Assembly: GCA_947034895.1 (NCBI GenBank)
Contig: OX344762.1
Span: forward strand, 70,922,981-70,986,980
Direction of reading: 5' to 3'
Length of the DNA stretch: 64,000 nucleotides
DNA from: Rhytidiadelphus loreus
Taxonomy: Eukaryota; Streptophyta; Bryopsida; Hypnales; Hylocomiaceae
The notes below the pieces were generated by a model. The model was given only the letters and a program-made list of their open reading frames with translations, was not told the origin of the DNA and ran no database searches. Positions 1-9,380 of the stretch are shown here, piece by piece; position 1 is the stretch's first letter, and every line of letters begins with the position of its first letter. The position numbers were made by a program, and so were the translations under genes.

Positions 1-141
1 CGCGGCTGCCACATGGCAGCCAGGTAAGCCTAGGTAAATGGGGGGTAAATTCCAAAAAAGTCAAAGGGTAAAATTGACTCTATTAGACGGACGGGCCCCT
101 CTACTAGACGTCTTCGACGTCGAGTTTGTCGAGTTGTCGAG
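1..141 (+). other. Window edge: palindrome and possible splice donor upstream of the DUF7869-type gene
   Basis: A perfect inverted repeat (GGCTGCC, loop ACAT, GGCAGCC) lies at 4-21 and is directly followed by a good plant splice donor, CAG|GTAAGC, with GT at 24-25. This may be the end of an earlier exon of the pseudogene that follows. The frame used by the gene has several stops between 24 and about 90, consistent with an intron. The acceptor cannot be fixed; TATTAG near 84 is one candidate. Confidence 0.3.
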
Positions 142-2046
142 TTGTTCGGGACTCCGGGTAGACAACCCTGGACGTTTCCCTGGGATGATACAAGAACACT
201 ACGTCGAAAGTTCTATGCTTGCACATTCGAGGCAAGAAGGGAGATGGCATACGCAGTTCAGAGTCAACTTCATGCAGGTGTTATTCCAGGGAAGAAGTTT
301 GTTACTCTTGCAAATGTAGACGTCTGCGAAAATGCTTGGTATATTATACACAGGGTCTCCAGGTCGGCATACCATGTCTATAAGGCCATGGCCATTGGAG
401 GATCTGTCAACGGGTCTCATGGAAACGCGGGGACACGGCGACCACGTCCGCATACTATTTAGGCTCAAGCAACTCTCACGACGATTATCAATGAGAATGC
501 TGACCAGATGCCAAATGAATTCAGACTGGTGGAAAATAATCGCGTGGATAATCTCAAGGTTGTTCCCTCTGCAATGAACTGGGATCACATGCGCAAGCAA
601 GTCAATTATGTAAGTATCCATTATCCTCCACTCCTCTACATTCTGTTGTAGCTTCTGTCGGCTGCCAACCGACACAACACTAGGAGTCCGAATTGTCGTC
701 CTCCAGAATCTCTCCACCTTGCGGGTCAGTGATAGTTCAATTGCCTCTTTAATTTCCGGGCAATCCCGATCTGTCGGCTGCCAGCCGATACATATGATTC
801 TCTCGTCATGGAATCCTTTGCAATTGGGTCTGTCTTGTAGGTCAATGGAGTCTGCAATATGAAGCCGGTCTCACAATCTGCCATCAGCCGCCTCCGAAAA
901 ACTCATTTCAAAAACGTCGAGGTCAAGGCGGTAGGAAGCAATTTCTCCAAATGCACAGAATGTGACTTCCTGGTGGAGTTCATTGCAAAGTATCCTAGAG
1001 GTTGTGATGAGTGGCAGGCCCTAGTGGATGACAGAGAACGACATCTCAATTACTAGCGCGCTTGCAGAAATGTGTATGGTGGATGGAGATCACAATCTAT
1101 TCAGAATCCATCAGAGTTCCTCTGCATTATTCACGACAAGATGGACACCACAAAGACCGCGATTCCGAGGATGCAGCACATTACCAAGGCCACCGCCGGG
1201 CTGGGGCAGATACCAATATCGTGTACTGGCATGCTCACGCATGGCCATGGCGATGGCGCATATGCACATTACTCCACATCACTGTGGCCTGGGGATTCCA
1301 ATTTCACTATATCGTTGCTATGTAGGGTTCTTCGAGCTCTGGAGCTGCCGCCTGTTCGGGAATCCAAGATCCTCTTCTCCACTCCTCCTCAAAACACCTT
1401 CTTTGAAGCTCTACTTCACGGAAAATCAAGATGCAACTCATCCATTCCTCCGACCTCTGATAAAATTACAAACACTCCAAGACCAGGACGGCCGCATGTT
1501 CTACTCCCAAGGAAGTTGTTCTTGCAACTCGACAATTCCGCAAAGGACAATAAGAATCGGTTCCTCATGGCATTCTGCTCATTACTCACTGCCAGGCGCA
1601 TCTTTAAGGAAGTAACTGTTGGCTTCCTTATTGTTGGTCATATGCACGAAGACATTGACGCGCACTTCAGTTATCTGTCCAAGCTAATCAAGAGGAAGAA
1701 CACTTACGTTCTTGCAGATCTAATGAAGGCGTTCATGGATTCGTAGAAGACTGTAGCCTTCATCCCGGAGTTCGTTCAGGAGGTGGCGGACTTCAAATCC
1801 TACCTAAAGGGATTCCATCATGATGGAGTCAACAAGATCGTGGGACTCGGGGATAAGCATCTCTTCAAATTCTACGTAGAAGAGTCGGGAAATGATCGAG
1901 GATGGCCGGTCATGAGGTACAAGAAAAGGACAACGGATTCTTCGTGGCTTCCTCTTGGACCACCGGTGAAAATGTGGACAGTTGACGCTTCAAGGGGACC
2001 GGCACTTCCACAGGGGGATCCTCGACCTGTTCCGTTCAAGGCACTC
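142..2046 (+). pseudogene. DUF7869-type transposase-like pseudogene, 5' part (two exons)
   Basis: One reading frame runs through exon 1 (about 142-609), a 231-bp intron (610-840, donor TAT|GTAAGT, acceptor TCTTGTAG) and exon 2 (841-2046), with phase 0 at the junction. The product resembles DUF7869 proteins, which have an RNase H-like core: KCTECD (metal-binding-like) near 950, HDKMDTTKTAIPR near 1130, GHGDGAY near 1240 and the hallmark GHMHEDIDAHF near 1640. The frame is broken only by three TAG codons (460-462, 1054-1056, 1744-1746), each where a glutamine would fit, suggesting CAG-to-TAG changes. The coding sequence stops at 2046, where an LTR is inserted, and resumes at 7228. The family is recognised from memory of its motifs. 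Its function is unproven, but the copy is clearly disabled. Confidence 0.72.
610..840 (+). other. Intron of the DUF7869-type pseudogene, with two hairpin motifs
   Basis: The intron is bounded by a consensus donor (GTAAGT at 610) and a pyrimidine-rich acceptor ending TTGTAG at 840. Exons on both sides are in phase 0. It holds two copies of a 15-nt hairpin: TCGGCTGCCAACCGA at 658-672 and the perfect form TCGGCTGCCAGCCGA at 774-788. Five related hairpins lie downstream of the same gene at 8.06-8.86 kb. Confidence 0.65.
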
Positions 2047-3602
2047 TGTGAGCCCTCAAGTTGGCACTTGGAACTCTGAACTTATTTTTCGCGATTTTTA
2101 GTTAATTTTTAAGTGAAAAATAGGAAAAAACATATAAAAATACAATTATTGTGGGTTTTGGTAGAAGTCCCTACCAAAAGGGGGGGTCATGGCCTTAAAT
2201 GCGTGAAACATGAAATACGTTGCATTTTCACTAATTTTAGGTCTTATTAGTATAAATAAGTAGTTAAGTCAATAATTCCGAGCGATGTGAGAATTTGAGA
2301 GTTAACTAGTCCTAGTGTCTTGTTCATGTAATACAACAGCTATAAGTATACATGTAACAAACTGGTTAAAAGTTAGAGTCTAGTCCGAGTCAGTCCAAAT
2401 CAAACTCGAAAGAGTTAGATTTATTGTTTACAGGTAATTTTGAGAAATACAGTCATTCACAGATCAAGATGGAGGAAATGATGATTAGAACGTACAGAGA
2501 GGTGCTTTTCTAGGTCAAAGCATGCCAGGAGGTCAAATAGAAGCCCAATCATCCAAGATTCCCCCGGTATCAAGAATAATTTCCCCCCCGGGTGGAAATT
2601 ATTAAAGAATTGCTAAAAATAGCATTCTTATTGGAGATTTGGTTTTGCCCTTAGTTGATGGACATCTTGCAGAAGATTGCCCAAAAGTTTCGGGATTTTA
2701 CAAAACTCCACGATGACTCCATGGGAAGTCAACTACTTAAAACTGCATTCGTAAATTCCTAGAAATTACCAATGTTGCGGTAAAATCTCACTAAAAATTA
2801 GGATAGTGTTTTGTGTGCCAATAAAGAGCCCTGTCAAGTTTGAAGACATTCCGACATTCCCAAGTACCAGAATCAAGACCGACAACGAATTTTACAAGAA
2901 TTTACAACTTGGCGGCGGGTTGACCGACGAACCAGGAGCTAGCGGTGTCCGAATGGAGCGTTTCAAGGGTCAATTCTTACTCCCACGAATATTCTAAGCC
3001 ACCCAGGACCGACAGTTTCATCAAAAGACGCAAACTCCAAAAGTTAGTTTTTTAACTTTTGTTCTGAGTTACCGTGACTCAAATTTGCGCTTTAAAACGG
3101 TTGGAGAGGTAGGGGTAAGGGGTCCCTTAGGCTAATTGGGGTCTCCTGAACGCGATGGCGCAGTTTGTTTTCAGTTTTGAGTTGTCCCTCAAAAGATAGA
3201 GAGGGTCAGCCCTTAGTTTGACTTTTAAAAGGTAATTTTTGATTAATCTGGGTTGATTTTGCAAATATCTCTTGTAAAATCAAAGATTGGATTTGCCCAA
3301 GATACTTGTCTTGGAAGCCATCTTTTGGACTAAAGAAAGACAATTTAGAACTAACCCTAGATTAAAACACAAAATATCTTGGTTAATTAGGTAGGTTTTC
3401 AAAATATCTTTGGGAAAATCAAATATTTGATTTGGGAAAAGATTCTAAGGCCATTTAGGGCCTAGAAGGAACTCGCTTGAGAACCTTCCTTCCCATTAAA
3501 CAAAGATTATTTTGAAAATACGTTTAGGTAGTTTAGCGAAATATCTAGATTGAAAGTAAAAGATAATTTACGAACAACTTACCGGGGGGGGCCGGGAGCG
3601 AG

Positions 3603-3610
3603 TATATAAG
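3603..3610 (+). promoter_or_regulatory. TATA box of LTR copy A
   Basis: TATATAAG is followed by a GC-rich start region. The same place in copies B and C has TATAAAAG and TATAAATG, each followed by a similar GGGCCCTTCTC-like stretch. The conserved position supports a polymerase II core promoter. Confidence 0.6.
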
Positions 3611-4134
3611 GCCCTTTCTCGAGGTTGTTCGTGGCCCTCATTCTTTGTTTCATTCTTGTTGTTGCTCTTGTCGTGCTACCGACACTTGTCGGAGCACTTT
3701 TTAAGCCAAATTTTGGCTCTTTTTTTCTATTTTCTTTTATTCTCTTGTACTTTGAAGGTCCGGAGGGCCCCTTCAAAGCTTTGTTTTCTTTTCTTGTTGA
3801 ATTGGAGGCTTCAAGCCCCAAAACTTTGCTTTTCAAAGAGTTTAGATGGAGGAAATCCCCTAACTCTAGTATTGTTTGTGTTAACTAACTTATTTCTTGA
3901 ATTTGGAGGCTTCAAGCCCCAAAACTTTGACATTTTGGGAGTTGTGGGAGTAGTTCCCAAACTCTACTTTGATATTGTTGTTCTTTTGATACTAACCAAC
4001 CATTTGTGTGAATTGAGAATAGTCTGTGAACTTAAAACTTTAAAGCGGCAAAGCTAGACTTTGCCAAAAGGTTTTGAGCATCACCACGTGCCAAAACTCG
4101 TTGTATAACAGGTGTTTGGTTTGAATAGTTACTA

Positions 4135-4253
4135 ATGTTCGGTTAAACACTGTCATGTGTACCTCCTTTAGTGATTAAACTTAAAACTTTGCCTTGAATT
4201 TTGGAAATTAGTTTTTAATGTTCGGTTAAACACTGTCATGTGTACCTCCTTTA
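4135..4253 (+). repeat. 36-bp direct repeat pair in LTR copy A
   Basis: A 36-bp sequence beginning ATGTTCGGTTAAACACTGTC is present at 4135-4170 and identically at 4218-4253, separated by 47 bp. It lies in the transcribed leader part of the LTR, with no coding role seen. Confidence 0.8.
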
Positions 4254-4300
4254 AGAATTAAGTTTCAAAATACTAGTTTGGATCCTTGGATACTAGTTAT

Positions 4301-4570
4301 TCCTGGGGTTGCTCCCGCACGGCGGAGCTTTGACTTTGAAACCTGCAAACGGGTACTTGAAACTTAAGTTGTCAGTTAATTCCTGGGGTTGCTCCCGCAC
4401 GGCAGAGCTTTGACTTTGAAACCTGGAAACGAGTACTTGAAACTTAAAGTTGTCAGTTAATTGCTGGGGTTGCTCCCGCACGGCGAAGCTTTGACTTTGA
4501 AAGGTTAAAATTTACTTTTAAACTGACCATCTAATTGTGGATTTAACCCCGCATGGCGAAGCTTTGAAAC
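4301..4570 (+). repeat. Tandem repeat of about 81 bp in LTR copy A
   Basis: Three full units start at 4301, 4381 and about 4461. Each holds CTGGGGTTGCTCCCGCACGG followed by AGCTTTGACTTTGAAA. A degenerate fourth unit lies near 4543. The GGCGAAGCTTTGA core also recurs in copies B (about 25890, 25950, 26125) and C (about 31110, 31180), so the motif is an ancestral part of the LTR that was amplified here. Confidence 0.8.
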
Positions 4571-4854
4571 TTTTACAAGAATCAAAAGAATCACATCCCT
4601 TGAAGCTTATTTAAGGTCTAAAATCCCTTGAAACATTTCTCTTTGCTTGTGCAAGTGGTGGAGGTATTGGTCCTCCAAAACTTTTTGATTGTTTTTATTG
4701 ATGTGTTGTACACATATTTCAATTCCTTTAAAATTTAGTTAAAACAATTCTTGCCTTAAGAATTATTTTCCATATTATTGTTTTCTTTGTTAGTGGTCAC
4801 TACTAACAGAAAAGGCGTGTTTGATTGTTAGAATAACCAAAATTTCAGGTGGTA

Positions 4855-5115
4855 AAAGAAATTCAGATCGGCCCAACCAGCCCGAAGGAAGTTCAAACTA
4901 GTCAGACCAGCCCGAAAGGAATTCAGACCGGCCGACTGAATCCAGACCAGCCCGAAGGAAGTTCAGACCGGTCGACGGAGTCCAGACCAACCCGAACGCT
5001 GAACGGGGGAACGCTGGAACGATGGGGAACACTGAACGGGGGAACGCTGGAACGACGGGGAACACTGAACGGGGGAACGCTGGAAACGACGGGGAACGCT
5101 GGAGCGACGGGGGAA
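4855..5115 (+). repeat. GC-rich minisatellites in LTR copy A
   Basis: Two arrays lie side by side. At 4855-4990, units contain CCAGCCCGAAGGAAGTTCAG. At 4990-5115, about three units of 33-34 bp contain GGGGGAACGCTGGAACGACG. Long open frames here, on both strands, are simply translations of the repeat. Copies B and C carry different GC-rich arrays, also with a CCAGCCC-like core, in the matching interval. Confidence 0.75.
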
Positions 5116-6004
5116 GGACGAATGGAACTGCGAGGCGCCCAATCGGTGCACGACACGTGGCAGTCCCAAGGACGACCGAATGGCAGCAGGCTGAAGCCCG
5201 AAGGACAGGGAGAACCGAAGTTTATAAGCAACAGAACGATCCATCATACATACAGTACGTGCCTTTCAGATTGGTTACAAGACTCGAAACTTGAAAATCA
5301 TTCATGGTTGGCAGTTGCTATCGCCACAACCAAAATTTTTAAGTTGTCAACTAAAACTTTGAACACTAAGTTTCCGATCGAAGTCATCTCATCCAACCTT
5401 CACATCTCTACAAGCACACACAACTCGTCTAACTTTTGCAAAACTAAATAAGAAGACACTTAGGGGAAGTGAAGAACTAATAAGAGAATGGAATGTGAGT
5501 ATTTCCACACGTGAAGGAATTAGAAGACTAAAAAACTATTAAGGTTAGAATCTAACTATTCATCAATTAATTGTTTTAGTATTGTTTATTCGGTTTATTC
5601 CTTTTCCTATTCATTGATAGATTTGTTTTAGATTATTTAAGATTATTTTATTAACATACTATTCATTTGGTTGGTTTTAGTTATTAATTAGGATTCCAAA
5701 TCCAAATTAGTTGTTTGTTTGTAGTTTGGGGGATTTGTTTTATTAGGCCTAATAAGCCAAAACAATAAAAACAAACAACAACTAATATCTTGGAATATTT
5801 AATAAAATAACTATTAAAAAATTGGCAATTGAATAAAACTACTATTCATTGAAAACTTAGGAAATATGAATTAAATTTATCATTTAATTTAAATTCCTAA
5901 AATCAAAGGATTAGTTTTAAATTGCCAAAACTAACAAATTTGGACTTTTTAGATAGGTTTTAAAAACAAGAATACTAAGATTTCTTCCAAATTCATGAAA
6001 GACA

Positions 6005-6076
6005 ATGGAGAATTTCGAGGAGACGATTATGATGGTGTTTTGCGATGATGGGACGATCGACATTCTCGACACCAAG
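6005..6076 (+). CDS. Short LTR-borne first exon (copy A)
   Basis: ATG plus 23 further codons end at ACCAAG|GTATG, a splice donor in phase 0. The peptide starts MENFEET and is acidic. The matching exons in copy B (26999-27061) and copy C (32117-32146 plus 62435-62455) also start at ATG and end at a phase-0 GT donor, although the peptides differ. This suggests an N-terminal coding exon inside the LTR, normally spliced to an internal gene of the complete retroelement. No acceptor is available in the solo LTR, so it is inert here. Confidence 0.4.
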
Positions 6077-7227
6077 GTATGATTTCAAATTTTATCTTTT
6101 GTCTTTTCTTTTGCTTTCATTCTTTAAAAATTTAGACTAGAAAATTAAAACTAACAAAATTAATCATTGAGAATCCAATAGCTAGTAGAATTTAAATTGT
6201 TAGAAAACCTTTGGAAATTTATCTAAAATTGTAAAAAGTAATAATAGATTAACTTTGAATTAATTTGGAAAACGAAATAGTAATCTCATCCAAAAGAATC
6301 TCAAAAGGAATCTAATTTAATTTAGGAACTTAGGGAATATTAGAATAATTAGGGAAAGTAAAAACCCAATTTATCTACTTATTCTCTTGAAAATTATTAA
6401 AGGAAGGAATTCCATCCAACCAATGGGAATTTTCATCCATTTAAAAGTTTTTACCTAAAAGTCCTAAATTCTTACTTTTTATCTTAACAAGAAGTTAATT
6501 AATCACTTCACTCATAAAAACCATAAAACCCTAAAAAATCACTAAATTTAGAATAATAACTTAGAAGTAGCATTAATTAAAGAACAATTAGGAATATTCT
6601 CAAGGCACGACTAGGGAATCTTTTGAAACCATAATCTTTTAGAGAATCTTTTGAAGATTCTAAATACACCTTTTACTTTTTAAATTACTTTAATTTGGAA
6701 GGATAAAAGGGTGGATGAAGATTTGACCTAATTTTGGATGAAAAGTCCTAAAATAGGTCAAAACTAGGTTTTCTCTAAAAATTCCATTAGATAATTTAAT
6801 TAACCTTTCAACCGTGAAATTTAGATTTATTTTACATTATTTTGCTATTTTTAGTTGACGGATGAAGTTTTTAGGATAGAATTAGGTACGAATTTCATCC
6901 ACACATAACTTTCATTAGGAATATTAGAATCCAACTTGCTTTACCATTTTGGAAAGGGCAAATTGTATTCTTTGATTTAGTTTAGGTAAAAGTTTAATTT
7001 AGCTAGAAGTTTAAATCACAATTAACTACCCTCAACAACCTTTATTTCTTAACTATTAGAGTGTTTTGAAGTACTTAAATTAGGTAAAAATCTACATAAC
7101 AAAGTGTCCATTGCTTGGAAGGCCAAAGAACACTACGTTTACATTTCACCCTTACAATTTGCTAACTTATGCCGCTAGAACCTATGTGCAACTTTCTGAC
7201 TTAAGGGTGGAGTTAGAAACACTTACA

Positions 7228-8041
7228 CACTTTGGGATAACGTCCACATAAATCCCAGAAAACGGAACGTAGATAAAAAAGTGGCCAGGGCAAGCGAATG
7301 CAATGAGAAACAGTGCTTCATCAAAAATGGAATAGCGAAGTACATCGAATTCTGGAAATCAGGAATGGCCAGAAACAAGCGATACGCAAAGGAAATGGCA
7401 GGTTGTGTGTCTTACTGGGAAAGAATTCTGTCGGAGATTAGTAAGCCGCTACCCGCAACACCCACATTGCTACAAGAAGGATTCTGGCTGATGTCTGACT
7501 GGATAAGAGATCACGGATCCGCATGTCGCGATGAGGGGGCGGACCTAATAATCTGACTGACACGACTCCGGAGGACGACTTGGAACCTTCTCCATACTAC
7601 GGGCCTGCGAAGGATAGGCCGAGGTTGACCTTTAATCCATTCAGGGATGTTTTGCTTGGAGATTTTGTTCTTTGCCGACCATGTCACAACAATTATCTGC
7701 CGGTTTGGTTGGGGCGGGTACTCGAGTGTGTGGACATGACTCCTGGGCCATCGTATGGAAACTTCAAGCTAGAATGGTGGACTCCAATGAAAGCCAAGAG
7801 GGAAGGAAAGGCCGCTGTGGCGAGGGAGTGTTGGACCCGTAGATGGCATAAGGAACTCTGTCTGCCGCAAGTAGTTCATGTCAACATTGTCTTGTACTCG
7901 CACCGAATGCCCTCGCATGCGAAGAATGGACCGCCAACATCTCATGTTATTCCGGAAGCCTCGGTTATTGCTGCAATTGCTAATCTGGAGGCTGCCAGGG
8001 AAGCTATTGACAAAGATGTTGATGAAGAGGGAGATGACTAA
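7228..8041 (+). pseudogene. DUF7869-type pseudogene, 3' part
   Basis: The frame resumes directly at the target duplication as LWDNVHINPRKRNVDKK and is open to about 7530. It then shifts by one base within a GGGGG run near 7532-7556. The second frame continues from about 7550 (LTDTTPEDD) to a TAA at 8039-8041. The shifted part has a tryptophan-rich segment (FKLEWWTPM, ARECWTRRWHKEL) and ends in an acidic tail, DEEGDD. No start codon is needed because it continues the exon at 2046. With three TAGs, an LTR insertion and this frameshift, the gene is dead, yet most codons remain readable, so its death may be fairly recent. Confidence 0.7.
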
Positions 8042-8935
8042 CGCCACGTCTCTTCTGTGTGCTATCGGCTGCCCACCGATAAACCCCTTATATGTTCGAT
8101 GAATGCTTACGACAGTGCTGGTCGGGTCAGAACCAACAATCGGGAGGTGGTGTCGGTTGCCAGCCGATAGGAGTGACACTACTCAGTATTGATAGCACCG
8201 TTCTGTCACCAGGAAAATCTTGTTTTCATAGGCTCTACCCAGATGTCCAATTCACTTCTTCTCATTTTCGGTCAGGAGGAGACTAGCCTCATGTCTGCAA
8301 TCTCCTTATTCTACGCAATTGCTTTTGCCTTTACTATCGGCTGCCCGCCGACACAAATTGCGCATCTGAATAATGTAACATTAGCTTAGACATTTTTAGA
8401 CATTCTCATATCCGGTCTGCCTCTATTGCTGGAATTGCATAGAATTTGTACATGTCAATTTTGAATTTAAATGAAGCTCCGCTGCGCGGCATTTTGAAAA
8501 TGTTTCTATTCTTTATGCTACCAAATATGCTCACTTCTCATGCTCTAGGATGGAGATTGCACTGTTTACATATGTCTACGTATGAGACTCTGGACCCTCT
8601 TATCGGCTACCAGCTGATACATGTAAAGGGGTTGGAGTTGTCTTGTGTTTGGGATTTGCATAGGAAATGATAGGATTTGTACTGTGGATATGCCTTTCCT
8701 GGGGTTCCACGGTTATAGGTACCGCTTCTAATATCACAAGGTTGCATTCGTAACTCATTAATTTTAATACTTCCAAGTCCATTAAAATCAAATTGTCTGA
8801 CATTAATCCATTTTGAGGAAACCAATGGAGGAGGATATTAAATGTGTTGGTAGGCCGCCGACACTTTTCCATCGTTGTTTTCAGTTTCTTCACATTTTCG
8901 AGGTCATTGTGCACTATCAATTTGTCTATATTTGG
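8042..8935 (+). repeat. 3' noncoding part of the DUF7869-type gene with five TCGGCTGCCAGCCGA-type hairpins
   Basis: Hairpins with 6-nt arms and a 3-nt loop lie at 8065-8079, 8153-8167, 8337-8351 and 8603-8617, with a partial copy near 8851. They are usually flanked by (G/A)T before and (A/C)A after. Two more are in the gene's intron (658, 774). No coding frame is convincing here. The element ends somewhere before 9.0 kb. Confidence 0.6.
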
Positions 8936-9380
8936 TGTAATTGTCCATAATTAGTTAAATATGGGTTAAGTTCATTTTGAGTTGAATATTGACTCAATGG
9001 TCATCTAAATGTGTCCTTTATAATTATTTGAGTTGAAAAATATGCCATTTTAGTTCATTTTCAACTTCTTCTAGAAATCATTTCATATTTTATTTGAGTT
9101 GGAAATTTTGGCAATAGAAAGCTATAGTCATTATTAAACAATGTTCAAAATTTTAGGTTGAAATTATAGTTTATTAGAAACCACTTGTTCGCACGTGGTT
9201 TGTTATAGTAGAACTAAGTGCACCCCCCGAGAACCAAAATTCTAGATAGGTGAGAGTTTGTTTTGTGTTAAAAATAATAAAATTGTAGATACAACTTTTG
9301 CTATGGCTAGTGGTTTGTATTGGATTCCAATCCAACCAACCATTGTCTCCAATTTTATTGTATCTTATAAAGATAATACA
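8936..9380. other. AT-rich stretch without a gene
   Basis: Nothing codes here. The last part (from about 9290) may be degraded copia sequence leading into the pre-integrase region, but no LTR, primer-binding site or clear boundary is visible. Confidence 0.4.

Larger units (their letters stand above)
2047..7227 (+). mobile_element. Solo long LTR, copy A (5.2 kb), inserted in the DUF7869-type gene
   Basis: The element starts TGTGAGCCC and ends CTTACA. It is flanked by a 5-bp target duplication with one mismatch (CACTC at 2042-2046, CACTT at 7228-7232). Removing the element and one duplicate rejoins the host frame as Lys-Ala-Leu-Trp-Asp-Asn, so the ends are well supported. It has no reverse transcriptase or integrase and no second terminal repeat, which fits a solo LTR. 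It shares landmarks with copies B (24210-28312) and C (29287-63148): GCGGTAAAATCTCACTAAAA at about 2778, a TATA box at 3603, repeated CGGCGAAGCTTTGA units, a short ATG exon with GT donor (6005-6076) and TCCATTGCTTGGAAGGC at 7107. An LARD-like whole element is the alternative. Confidence 0.75.

Noticed and set aside
142..2046. TAG read as a sense codon or restored by RNA editing
   Set aside because: The same gene also has a frameshift and an LTR insertion, and intact genes nearby (transposase, B3) have no internal TAG. A dead gene explains it better.
4849..5451. 200-codon open frame in LTR copy A, and opposite-strand partners
   Set aside because: These are translations of tandem minisatellites (repeating GGTLER-like residues); frames stay open only because the repeat length allows it.
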